6,947 nt of DNA, taken from assembly GCA_027489915.1 (NCBI GenBank), contig JAIXZB010000085.1, forward strand, positions 1 to 6,947. The letters run 5' to 3'. The notes under the pieces were generated by a model. The model searched no databases. It was not told the DNA's origin and saw nothing but the letters and a program-made list of their open reading frames with translations. Made by a program: the position numbers and the translations under genes. Of the stretch, positions 1 through 6,115 are shown piece after piece; positions within the stretch are counted from its first letter, which is position 1; every line of letters starts with the position of its first letter. Origin of the DNA: Rickettsiales bacterium (GTDB lineage: Bacteria > Pseudomonadota > Alphaproteobacteria > Rickettsiales > UBA3002).

Positions 1-881
1 GCATAACGGAAATCATGGCCAAGCCTGTCATTCACATGGGTAATAAGCGCATGGTAATCGCGCTTTGCGTGATGGGTTTTCAGGTAGTCGCAAATCTGCG
101 TGACTACATCGATATTGCGCACCTCGTTATGGCCTCCGAACACATAGATCTCGCCTGCTAAGCCGCGTTCATACGCTGCTATAATCCCTGCTGCATGGTC
201 ACTAACATGAATCCAGTCGCGCACTTGCATGCCGCTTCCATACACAGGAAGTGGTTCGCCTTTTTCGGCATTGATTATCATGCGGGGAATCAGTTTCTCG
301 GGGTGTTGATACGGCCCATAATTATTGCTGCAACGGGTAATGATAACAGGTAACCCATAGGTTTTGAACCATGCACGCGCTAGCATGTCGGCGGCTGCTT
401 TTGATGCAGAATAGGGTGAGTTTGGTGCTAACGGCGAATCGGCTGTGAACACCCCATCCTCTCCCAGCGCACCATATACTTCATCGGTAGAAATATGCAG
501 GTAGCGAAATGCATGTTTTACCGCATCACTACACTGCGAAACGTAACGGCGCGCCGCTTCGAGCATTGTGTAACTGCCTTGAATATTCGTCTCAATAAAC
601 CCTGCAGGTGCTTCTATCGAATTATCGACATGCGATTCTGCGGCGAGGTGAAACACCGCATCGGGTTTATAGCGTAAAAATAACGATGCCACCATCGCAC
701 CATCACGAATATCGCCTTCTATAAGCGTTACGTTGCCCTTGATTCCTGCAAGGGTAGAGGGGTGACCCGCATAGGTCAGCGCATCCAGTACCAGCACATG
801 TGCATCTTTGGCTGCGAGCGCTTCCACTAATGCTCTGCCAATAAATCCCGCGCCGCCTGTGACTAGGAATGTATGTGTCAT
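1..881 (-). CDS. rfbB: dTDP-glucose 4,6-dehydratase, C-terminus cut off by window edge
   Basis: This cytoplasmic NAD-dependent enzyme of the extended short-chain dehydrogenase family converts dTDP-glucose to dTDP-4-keto-6-deoxyglucose, the second step toward dTDP-L-rhamnose and related surface sugars. The open frame gives 293 residues before the edge. The family is usually about 330-360 residues, so roughly 40-60 are missing. Visible signatures are the Rossmann motif GGAGFIG (9-15), the TYAG segment (36-39), HLAAESHVD (78-86), the catalytic STDEVYG (131-137; Thr132, Asp133, Glu134), YSASK (Tyr157, Lys161), RCSNNYGPYQ, PEKLIP, PLPVYG, VRDW and a late DRLGHDFRY block. The Arg common after HLAAESHVD is Asn87 here. 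The ATG at 881-879 overlaps the tonB stop as ATGA, with GAGG about six bases upstream, so translation is probably coupled to tonB. The rest of an rfb/rml cluster would lie beyond position 1. The family call is very secure; whether the product feeds rhamnose or another deoxysugar is not visible. Confidence 0.95.
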   Translation of the reverse strand, partial: MTHTFLVTGGAGFIGRALVEALAAKDAHVLVLDALTYAGHPSTLAGIKGNVTLIEGDIRDGAMVASLFLRYKPDAVFHLAAESHVDNSIEAPAGFIETNIQGSYTMLEAARRYVSQCSDAVKHAFRYLHISTDEVYGALGEDGVFTADSPLAPNSPYSASKAAADMLARAWFKTYGLPVIITRCSNNYGPYQHPEKLIPRMIINAEKGEPLPVYGSGMQVRDWIHVSDHAAGIIAAYERGLAGEIYVFGGHNEVRNIDVVTQICDYLKTHHAKRDYHALITHVNDRLGHDFRY

Positions 882-1873
882 GGTGCCTCAAATAAAATGG
901 GAATTAAAAACTCAATCAGATTGGACGCAGGGTAATTTGCAGGCGCTGCTGGCATCGGATTTGCACGACGCACCATTTCTATTGCCGCGCGGTCTAAATA
1001 CACATTACCCGAACCGCGCTCCACCGCGTAATAACGCACATAACCCTGCCTATCGACCCGCACTCGCATGACCACGCGCCCTGTTGCCCTACCCGCCTCC
1101 TGCGGATAAATATGGTGCTTCTCAATCCATAGCGAAATCTGCTGCTCGTAGCGTGTGCGTATTTCATCTTCTGCTTTAGCAGTAAGCATGGTTTGCGTGC
1201 CTACACCACCCATACTGCCATTTTGCGTGCCTTGTACTGCTGGTGCATCTCCCGTAATCGGCGCAAGCGATGGCAATCCATTTTCCCTTACATAACGTTG
1301 TGGGTTTGGTGCGATGGCAGGCTGCACAGGCGCTATCACGGGCGCAGGTGCTGCAATGGTTTGCATCTGAGGAGCAGGCTCAGGAATCGGTGGTGTTCTG
1401 TTTTCAACAGGTGTCTGGCGTGGTTGCTCGGGAGCTACTGGCTGAACAGGTGTATATTGCGCAGGTGTGGGCGTATTTTTTGCCGCATCTTCGGCTAGCA
1501 TTTTTTCTTCTAAGGTGGGCTCTAGCACTTCTGGCGCTACAGCTTGTGGCACCTCTGCTGCTGGTTCTGCCACGGGTACTGTGCGCTCCAAAGCAGCTTG
1601 AAGGCCATAAGCCGCCATGCTTTCCTGTTGGCCGAGCTTGAACGATAATGCGCGCACGGGAATCGATGTTACTTTTTCATCTGGAAACATGCTGGCGATA
1701 ACCAGTACGGCCATATGCACAATAATAGCAGCACAGAGCATCGCCCAGAAATGGCTACCTGCCAAATAGGTATTCGGCCCAATTCCACGCGATGAAGGCG
1801 CAAGCGTTATCGGAGCGCCTGCTAATGCGCCGTGGAGTGGCATTTCCTTGTCCAGATCTCTAACGCCCGACAT
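878..1873 (-). CDS. tonB: TonB-family energy transducer
   Basis: This inner-membrane protein spans the periplasm and passes energy from the ExbB/ExbD motor to TonB-dependent outer-membrane receptors. The 331 residues show a cytoplasmic leader (1-41), one membrane helix (about 42-63) with His53 in the position of the functional TonB helix His, and a proline-rich periplasmic linker (about 100-205). The C-terminal TonB domain (about 245-331) contains the IYP motif, a GRVVMRVRVDRQG strand, the GSGN turn, LDRAA and ANPMPAAP. It lies directly after two exbD genes, and its start overlaps the upstream exbD end by 14 bases. A GGGGG tract precedes the ATG at 1873. A second in-frame ATG at 1843 would avoid the overlap, but its AAGGAA is too close to be an ideal ribosome site. 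The leader is longer than in E. coli TonB. TolA is a structural relative, but no tolB or pal gene is nearby and the C-terminal motifs read as TonB. Confidence 0.9.
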   Translation of the reverse strand: MSGVRDLDKEMPLHGALAGAPITLAPSSRGIGPNTYLAGSHFWAMLCAAIIVHMAVLVIASMFPDEKVTSIPVRALSFKLGQQESMAAYGLQAALERTVPVAEPAAEVPQAVAPEVLEPTLEEKMLAEDAAKNTPTPAQYTPVQPVAPEQPRQTPVENRTPPIPEPAPQMQTIAAPAPVIAPVQPAIAPNPQRYVRENGLPSLAPITGDAPAVQGTQNGSMGGVGTQTMLTAKAEDEIRTRYEQQISLWIEKHHIYPQEAGRATGRVVMRVRVDRQGYVRYYAVERGSGNVYLDRAAIEMVRRANPMPAAPANYPASNLIEFLIPILFEAP

Positions 1874-2285
1874 TGACCGCCCCCGATGCTGTTACAAGCG
1901 ATATGTTCGTTCCCCCTGCGCGCTTTACTTCATTCATGAAATCCACGAGCTTATTCGCCTCAAGAAGTTTATCGGCCTTAATGGTGATGATGCGATTTGG
2001 ATTTACCTTTAACTGTTCTGCTAACGCTGCAGCGACATAAGGCAGCGTGTATAATTCATCATTTATCAGAATCTCGTCATAGCGTCCTAGTGTCACCACC
2101 ACAGGGCCCTCATCGAGCAACTGGCCACTATCAGCGCTTGGCAGCTCTACATCCACCACCGAGAATTTTTGAATATTACCTGCCACTAGAAAAAACAGAA
2201 TCACCACAAACACAATATCAATGAGCGACACCACGCTAATCGGGCGTATTTTGCGGCGGGTGCGGGGAATATCGACATTAATCAT
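1860..2285 (-). CDS. exbD: ExbD/TolR-family biopolymer transport protein (second copy)
   Basis: This is a proton-channel subunit of the TonB motor. It has a short cytoplasmic N-terminus with basic residues (RTRRKIR), one membrane helix (about 16-36) and a periplasmic domain (about 45-141) with the usual ExbD/TolR strand and helix pattern. Asp23 in SLIDIVFVV matches the essential membrane aspartate of the family (E. coli ExbD Asp25, TolR Asp23). At 141 residues the length is typical. Its ATG overlaps the preceding exbD stop as ATGA, and AAGGGGG lies about six bases upstream, so reinitiation is likely. It shares the family plan with the neighbouring exbD but little direct sequence, so the pair is diverged rather than a recent duplication. 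ExbD and TolR cannot be separated on sequence alone; the adjacent tonB favours ExbD. Confidence 0.9.
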   Translation of the reverse strand: MINVDIPRTRRKIRPISVVSLIDIVFVVILFFLVAGNIQKFSVVDVELPSADSGQLLDEGPVVVTLGRYDEILINDELYTLPYVAAALAEQLKVNPNRIITIKADKLLEANKLVDFMNEVKRAGGTNISLVTASGAVNVGR

Positions 2286-2689
2286 ATCACCCCCTTATCA
2301 ACCTGCACGTTGCGCCCACCAGCGAAATATACCATGTCCAGCACACTCACCAATTCCTGCACCAGCACGCCTGGGGTAGATAGAATTACAATCCGCGCAT
2401 CAGGCTTCTCCCCAAGCGTTGTAATCAAGATTGTTTGCAACTGATCTGCCGATACTTCTGTTCCGCCAATCGTAATTCTGCCGCCTTGTGCCACTACTAT
2501 GCGGGTTAAACTGGGCGTAGAAATTGTCGAAGCAGGTGCTGTTGCGCTGGAAGGCAGTGCAAGCTCCATCGATTCAGATACGACAAATGTGGTGGTGAGC
2601 ATGAAAAACACCATGAGGTGAAACACCACATCCACCAATGCAGTCAGGTCGATATGGCGAACAAATCTTTCTCTGCGCTCAAATTCCAT
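2282..2689 (-). CDS. exbD: ExbD/TolR-family biopolymer transport protein (first copy)
   Basis: This is a second proton-channel subunit gene, located between exbB and the other exbD. The 135 residues have a charged cytoplasmic start (EFERRERFVRH), one membrane helix (about 15-38) and a periplasmic domain. Asp20 in LTALVDVVFHLMVFF occupies the conserved proton-carrying position. The periplasmic part ends with VYFAGGRNVQV, the helix-strand ending typical of the family. It begins 14 bases after exbB with only a weak ribosome site, so its translation may depend on exbB. Its end overlaps the next exbD by four bases. Known precedent for two ExbD proteins with one ExbB is the Xanthomonas tonB-exbB-exbD1-exbD2 locus; whether these two form mixed dimers is not known from sequence. 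Confidence 0.9.
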   Translation of the reverse strand: MEFERRERFVRHIDLTALVDVVFHLMVFFMLTTTFVVSESMELALPSSATAPASTISTPSLTRIVVAQGGRITIGGTEVSADQLQTILITTLGEKPDARIVILSTPGVLVQELVSVLDMVYFAGGRNVQVDKGVI

Positions 2690-2703
2690 GCGCTGCTATC
2701 TGC

Positions 2704-3480
2704 TTAGAATTTTGTATATGAAGGGCTAAGTAATTTCAGCGTGCCCGATGTCTGAGGCGCACCGCGCGGTGTTGCGAACATTTTTTCCTGTTCTTCCATC
2801 ATGCGTTTCATTTTCTCATCGCGCTCAATCAGCTCGCGGCGTTCCTGCTCGCGCTCGTTTTTAATGAACATATCTTCAAGCGCCAGAATCTGAATCGTCA
2901 CATCTTTCATGGTTGCACGCACACGCTCAATGGCAGCATCCAGCAGGTAATAGGCACCGAGTGCTGGCACCGCCACACACAAGCCACCTGCAGTGGTTAT
3001 CAGCGCTTCCCAAATGCCTCCGGCTAACATGGAAGGGTCAATGCGGCTGCCCGCTTCGGCAAGTTGGCTGAATGATCGCACCATCCCGATAACGGTACCA
3101 AGCAGCCCAAGCAAAGGCGCTGCGGTAAAGGTCATCTCCAGCCCACGCAGATGCGACTCTAGGTAGCGAATTTCGCTCGAACCAATCCGCGCAATTTCCG
3201 ATTCACGGCTTTTCATGCTCATATCACGGTTTAGGATACATTCGATGGATACACGCATAATGCGCGCCACGGGCCCTTTCTCGCGCGCGAGTAGCTGGGA
3301 TGCATCGGTTAGCTCGCCGCGCTTCACGCTCACCATCACACGATCGATAAAGCGGGTATTGAGCACACCGCCATTTTGAAACTGGTAGGATTTGAACAGT
3401 ACCACCCCAAGTGCATAGATAGAGAGCCCCACAATCGGGAACATCACCCATCCGCCTTTGACGAAAATGATTTCGAACAT
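2704..3480 (-). CDS. exbB: ExbB/TolQ/MotA-family proton channel protein
   Basis: This inner-membrane scaffold of the TonB motor forms a pentamer around ExbD and uses the proton gradient. The 258 residues contain three predicted membrane helices: about 9-30, 117-138 and 155-179. The signature PLLGLLGTVIGM includes Thr129, and EALITTAGGL includes Thr163; these align with E. coli ExbB Thr148 and Thr181 by motif. A cytoplasmic loop lies between helices 1 and 2. The tail after about residue 200 is long and strongly charged (many Glu, Arg and Lys to about 234), probably coiled coil, followed by a Pro/Gly/Ser-containing end. A clear AGAGGA ribosome site precedes the ATG at 3480. It is the first motor gene of the run. 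TolQ is the main alternative; the following exbD-exbD-tonB order favours ExbB. Confidence 0.92.
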   Translation of the reverse strand: MFEIIFVKGGWVMFPIVGLSIYALGVVLFKSYQFQNGGVLNTRFIDRVMVSVKRGELTDASQLLAREKGPVARIMRVSIECILNRDMSMKSRESEIARIGSSEIRYLESHLRGLEMTFTAAPLLGLLGTVIGMVRSFSQLAEAGSRIDPSMLAGGIWEALITTAGGLCVAVPALGAYYLLDAAIERVRATMKDVTIQILALEDMFIKNEREQERRELIERDEKMKRMMEEQEKMFATPRGAPQTSGTLKLLSPSYTKF

Positions 3481-3516
3481 GCTTGTCCTCTAGCGATACG
3501 CTATCGTTATTGTTTT

Positions 3517-3525
3517 TGTGGATAA
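3517..3525 (-). promoter_or_regulatory. Perfect match to the DnaA-box consensus upstream of exbB
   Basis: The minus strand reads TTATCCACA, the consensus nine-base DnaA site, in the 76-base gap between the Trm112-like gene and exbB. A single site could occur by chance, and no cluster, AT-rich unwinding region or dnaA/parA genes are present, so this is not an origin. If functional, it could link expression of the envelope operon to DnaA. Between it and the exbB ribosome site lies a short inverted repeat (CGATA, three bases, TATCG; 3494-3506). Confidence 0.3.
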
Positions 3526-3556
3526 ATACACTAGCCCAAGCATTCAAGCGGTGCAA

Positions 3557-3766
3557 TCAGAGTTTGCGCGCCTCTTCGGGCAGCATAATCGGAATACCCT
3601 CGCGTATTGGGTAAGCGAGACCTGCTGCATCTGAGATAAGCTCGGACGCCGCTTCATCGTAGCGCAGGCGGGTTTTGGTGAGTGGGCACACCAGTATTTC
3701 CAGCAGCTGCGGATGCGGCTTGCCCGAATAAAGCGTGTGTACAGAGGTATTTTCAGATGCTGTCAT
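3557..3766 (-). CDS. Trm112-like (UPF0434 family) small protein
   Basis: This is a small soluble protein of the Trm112/YcaR type. Eukaryotic and archaeal Trm112 activates methyltransferases; the role of bacterial members is less settled. The chosen ATG at 3766 gives 69 residues. The core runs from HPQLLEILVCPLTK through LRYDEAASELISDAAGLAYPIREGIPIML to PEEARKL. Only one cysteine is present (in VCPLT), so the zinc-knuckle cysteines seen in E. coli YcaR are absent; in my knowledge this is normal for alphaproteobacterial members. A longer reading from TTG at 3802 is possible, but that TTG falls in an apparent promoter -35 element and adds residues not expected in the family. No ribosome site precedes the ATG. 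Exactly 76 bases separate its stop from exbB with no terminator, so it may be the first gene of the operon. Confidence 0.85.
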   Translation of the reverse strand: MTASENTSVHTLYSGKPHPQLLEILVCPLTKTRLRYDEAASELISDAAGLAYPIREGIPIMLPEEARKL

Positions 3767-3772
3767 GAAATA

Positions 3773-3802
3773 ACTATAGGGGCTAAACGGCGCACCTGCC
3801 AA
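3773..3802 (-). promoter_or_regulatory. Sigma70-type promoter for a probably leaderless transcript
   Basis: The minus strand has TTGGCA (3802-3797), an 18-base spacer and TATAGT (3778-3773), each matching five of six consensus bases. Six bases then precede the ATG at 3766, so the expected transcription start is the A of the start codon or very close to it. Together with the missing Shine-Dalgarno this suggests leaderless translation of the Trm112-like gene. The promoter probably also drives exbB and the genes after it. Confidence 0.6.
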
Positions 3803-3830
3803 GGGATTTTACATATTATGTCAGAAATAC

Positions 3831-3858
3831 TTGCATCTTTGTTTTTTTTGAATAGGGT
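3831..3858 (+). promoter_or_regulatory. Weak candidate promoter for tRNA-Gly
   Basis: TTGCAT (3831-3836), 16 bases and TAGGGT (3853-3858) stand 18 bases upstream of the mature tRNA. The -35 match is fair and the -10 match is poor, so this is proposed mainly because of its position. The spacer holds an eight-base T run. A tRNA promoter must lie in the 3803-3876 gap unless the tRNA is read from further upstream, which is unlikely because the upstream genes run the other way. Confidence 0.25.
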
Positions 3859-3876
3859 GTCGCCACTTTCAAGGAT

Positions 3877-3951
3877 GCGGGTGTAGCTCAGGGGTAGAGC
3901 GCAACCTTGCCAAGGTTGAAGTCGAGAGTTCGAATCTCTTCACCCGCTCCA
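3877..3951 (+). tRNA. tRNA-Gly, anticodon GCC
   Basis: A complete cloverleaf can be drawn. The seven-pair acceptor stem is GCGGGTG (3877-3883) with CACCCGC (3941-3947). The D arm GCTC/GAGC follows, then the anticodon stem CAACC (3902-3906) with GGTTG (3914-3918) around loop TTGCCAA, anticodon GCC at 3909-3911. The T loop is TTCGAAT. The discriminator base is T3948 and the CCA end is encoded at 3949-3951. GCC reads GGC and GGU glycine codons. It is the only plus-strand gene here and diverges from the Trm112-like gene. No 3' duplication of the tRNA end is seen nearby, so there is no sign that it serves as an integration site. Confidence 0.97.
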
Positions 3952-3993
3952 ATAAAAAAGTCTACCACGCGTGTGGTAGGCTTTTTTATTGGA
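3948..3993. terminator. Long bidirectional intrinsic terminator after tRNA-Gly
   Basis: A 46-base near-perfect inverted repeat. The outer arms are TCCAATAAAAAAG and its complement, the inner arms are CTACCAC and GTGGTAG, the loop is GCGT, and one T-G wobble separates inner from outer arms. Both strands give a GC-containing stem followed by a T run (six T on each), so it can stop the tRNA transcript on the plus strand and the frmA-fghA transcript, which ends 86 bases away, on the minus strand. The left arm includes the discriminator and CCA of the tRNA. Confidence 0.88.
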
Positions 3994-4078
3994 ATGGGAT
4001 GTTGGACAGAACTCCAGTTCGACAGCAACCCAAGAGTATGCTGGACGTTGTAAAGCAACGCGAAGCAATTTATTTTCC

Positions 4079-4900
4079 CTACCCCAGCACCTCAGCATGA
4101 TGCCTTAAATGATCTTCCATTAATGTCTGAACGAAAAAATATCCATGATCGTACCCTTCATGGAAACGCAGATCCAACGCCTGTCCCGCATCAGCACATG
4201 CCGCCTTGAAGGCCTCAGGATTAAGCCGATGCTGTTTATAAGCCTCATCTGCCAGCCCTTGATCGATAAGAATGGTTGCTAGCTTTCCGCCACGCGCTCG
4301 CATTAAAGCCGTTGCATCATACGCAAGCCAGCATGCTTTATCTGGGCCAAGATAGGCTGCTAGTGCATCTGGCCCCCAACCATCTTCCGAAGGGCGGCAT
4401 ATGGGCGCGAACGCCGATAGGGAACGGAATAGTTCAGGGTATTTTATCCCCATGATAAGCGCGCCATGCCCACCCATAGAATGGCCGAAAATACCAAATT
4501 TCTTAACCGCAAATGTGGTTTTTATAAGTTCGGTAAGCTCTGATACAACATAGCTATACATCTGATAATGGGTGCTCCATGGCGCTTCCGTCGCATCCAC
4601 ATAGAACCCAGCGCCCTTGCCAAGGGCAATACTCTCATCGTCTGGCACATCATCGCCACGCGGCGATGTATCAGGGGCAATAATCACAAGCCCCAATTCA
4701 CTAGCAATACGGTAGGCACCCGCCTTCACTGTAAAATTATCTTCCGTACAGGTAAGGCCAGAAAGATAGATGAGACCTGCACCTGTTGGCTGTGGCGGCA
4801 CAAATACTGTAAAGCGCATAGCACAGCGAGTGGTGGAGGCCTGATGGCGATAATAACCAAGCGTACCACCAAAGCAGCGATGTTGCGAGAGTGTTTCCAT
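4079..4900 (-). CDS. fghA: S-formylglutathione hydrolase
   Basis: This cytoplasmic alpha/beta-hydrolase of the esterase D family cleaves S-formylglutathione to formate and glutathione, the second step of glutathione-dependent formaldehyde detoxification. The 273 residues match the usual length. Family blocks are GLTCTEDNF (48-56), PDTSPRG (76-82), GKGAGFYVDAT (94-104), the nucleophile elbow GHSMGGHGAL with Ser141, then IDQGLADE with Asp218, and HEGYDHGYFF with His252; these three form the expected Ser-Asp-His triad. The ATG at 4900 shares one base with the frmA stop (TGATG), so the two are translated from one message and probably coupled. The stop is followed by about 85 non-coding bases and then the shared terminator. 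The symbols frmB and fghA are both used for this family. Confidence 0.95.
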   Translation of the reverse strand: METLSQHRCFGGTLGYYRHQASTTRCAMRFTVFVPPQPTGAGLIYLSGLTCTEDNFTVKAGAYRIASELGLVIIAPDTSPRGDDVPDDESIALGKGAGFYVDATEAPWSTHYQMYSYVVSELTELIKTTFAVKKFGIFGHSMGGHGALIMGIKYPELFRSLSAFAPICRPSEDGWGPDALAAYLGPDKACWLAYDATALMRARGGKLATILIDQGLADEAYKQHRLNPEAFKAACADAGQALDLRFHEGYDHGYFFVQTLMEDHLRHHAEVLG

Positions 4901-6006
4901 CAGAACAGCACCACACCACGAATCGATTCACCATGATGCATCATATCAAACCCTTTATTGATATCCTCAAGCGGCATCGTGTGCGTGATGAGCGAGTCAA
5001 TATCGATGCGCCCATCCATGTACCAATCCACAATCTTCGGCACATCGGTGCGGCCACGCGCGCCACCAAATGCCGATCCGCGCCACACCCTGCCTGTCAC
5101 AAGCTGGAATGGCCGTGTTGAAATCTCCTGACCTGCGCCAGCAACACCGATAATAATGCTCTCGCCCCACCCTTTATGGCAGCACTCTAAGGCTTGCCGC
5201 ATGGTCGTCACATTACCAATACATTCAAAACTGTAATCCGCACCGCCCTTAGTAATATCTACAATCGCTTCCACGATATTATCTACTTCTTTAGGGTTAA
5301 TGAAATCTGTCATGCCAAATTTTTTGCCAATCGCAATGCGTTCTGGGTTGATATCAATTCCCACAATCTGGCTTGCGCCCACCATTCTTGCGCCTTGAAT
5401 CACGTTAAGGCCAATACCACCAAGGCCAAACACTACCACCCGCGAACCGGGTTCTACCTTGGCATCAAATACTACCGCCCCCACCCCAGTGGTAACACCA
5501 CAGCCGATGTAACATACTTTATCAAAGGGCGCATCCTCACGGATTTTAGCCACGGCAATTTCAGGTAGCACCGTAAAATTAGAAAAAGTGGAACATCCCA
5601 TGTAATGAAGAATAGGCGTGCCATTTATGGAAAAGCGGCTGGTGCCATCTGGCATTAAACCTTTGCCTTGGGTTGGTCGAATTTTCTGACACAGATTGGT
5701 TTTAGGATGCAGGCAATACTCGCATTCGCGGCATTCAGGCGTGTAGAGTGGAATCACATGATCGCCTACTTTCACACTTGTTACGCCCGCACCGATTTCG
5801 CGAACAATACCTGCGCCTTCATGGCCTAAAATAGCAGGGAATGCCCCCTCAGGATCCGACCCCGAAAGTGTATATGCATCGGTGTGGCAAATACCCGTTG
5901 CCTTGATTTCTATCAGCACTTCCCCTGCACGAGGCCCCTCTAAATCCACTGTTTCAATAGTGAGTGGCTTGCCCGCACCGTATGCTACGGCTGCACGTGT
6001 TTTCAT
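4900..6006 (-). CDS. frmA: S-(hydroxymethyl)glutathione dehydrogenase / class III alcohol dehydrogenase
   Basis: This zinc- and NAD-dependent enzyme oxidises S-hydroxymethylglutathione, formed from formaldehyde and glutathione, to S-formylglutathione, the substrate of the next gene. Family members also reduce S-nitrosoglutathione. From the ATG at 6006 it has 368 residues, normal for class III. Catalytic zinc ligands are Cys40, His62 and Cys169, with Glu63 beside His62. Structural zinc ligands are Cys92, Cys95, Cys98 and Cys106. The nucleotide motif GLGGIG is at 194-199 and Asp218 ends the second Rossmann strand. Asp51, Glu53 and Arg110 sit where class III enzymes bind glutathione carboxylates, which supports this class over ordinary ethanol dehydrogenases. 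A strong AGGAGA ribosome site precedes 6006; an upstream in-frame TTG at 6033 has no such support. No FrmR-type regulator gene is in the window. Confidence 0.96.
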   Translation of the reverse strand: MKTRAAVAYGAGKPLTIETVDLEGPRAGEVLIEIKATGICHTDAYTLSGSDPEGAFPAILGHEGAGIVREIGAGVTSVKVGDHVIPLYTPECRECEYCLHPKTNLCQKIRPTQGKGLMPDGTSRFSINGTPILHYMGCSTFSNFTVLPEIAVAKIREDAPFDKVCYIGCGVTTGVGAVVFDAKVEPGSRVVVFGLGGIGLNVIQGARMVGASQIVGIDINPERIAIGKKFGMTDFINPKEVDNIVEAIVDITKGGADYSFECIGNVTTMRQALECCHKGWGESIIIGVAGAGQEISTRPFQLVTGRVWRGSAFGGARGRTDVPKIVDWYMDGRIDIDSLITHTMPLEDINKGFDMMHHGESIRGVVLF

Positions 6007-6027
6007 AGTTTCTCCTGTTTTAACTCG

Positions 6028-6042
6028 TGCCAACTTTTGGCA
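6028..6042. promoter_or_regulatory. 15-bp inverted repeat upstream of frmA
   Basis: Perfect six-base arms TGCCAA and TTGGCA flank CTT, 22 to 36 bases before the frmA ATG and just upstream of its ribosome site. It could be an operator for a dimeric regulator of the formaldehyde genes or a small leader hairpin. A second short repeat, GTGTT/AACAC, lies at 6048-6059. I could not identify a convincing -35/-10 pair in this leader. Confidence 0.35.
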
Positions 6043-6060
6043 GTTACGTGTTAAAACACA

Positions 6061-6090
6061 ACAAAAAAGGCGGCCAATCTATGGCCGCCT
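6061..6090 (-). terminator. Intrinsic terminator after the small lipoprotein gene
   Basis: A perfect eight-pair, GC-rich stem (AGGCGGCC at 6068-6075 with GGCCGCCT at 6083-6090, seven-base loop) is followed on the minus strand by six T and then GTTGT. It begins 26 bases after the lipoprotein stop and separates that gene from frmA. Confidence 0.85.
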
Positions 6091-6115
6091 GTCCTGCACT
6101 GTACGTTTTTTGTTA

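Noticed and set aside
1193..1641. Plus-strand open frames opposite tonB
   Set aside because: They are antisense to the proline-rich linker of a well-supported tonB, have no domain signatures and arise from the complementary codon bias.
3767..3802. N-terminal extension of the Trm112-like protein from TTG at 3802
   Set aside because: The TTG is part of a near-consensus -35 element, and the extra residues are not expected in the family.
4046..4060. CGTTG/CAACG inverted repeat after fghA as a terminator
   Set aside because: Five-pair stem without a T run; the strong hairpin at 3948-3993 is the better terminator.
3877..4078. tRNA-Gly as a mobile-element attachment site
   Set aside because: No integrase gene and no second copy of the tRNA 3' end is visible in the following sequence.
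6007..6033. Nine-residue N-terminal extension of FrmA from TTG at 6033
   Set aside because: The ATG at 6006 has a strong AGGAGA ribosome site and gives the usual class III start KTRAAVAYGAGKPL.
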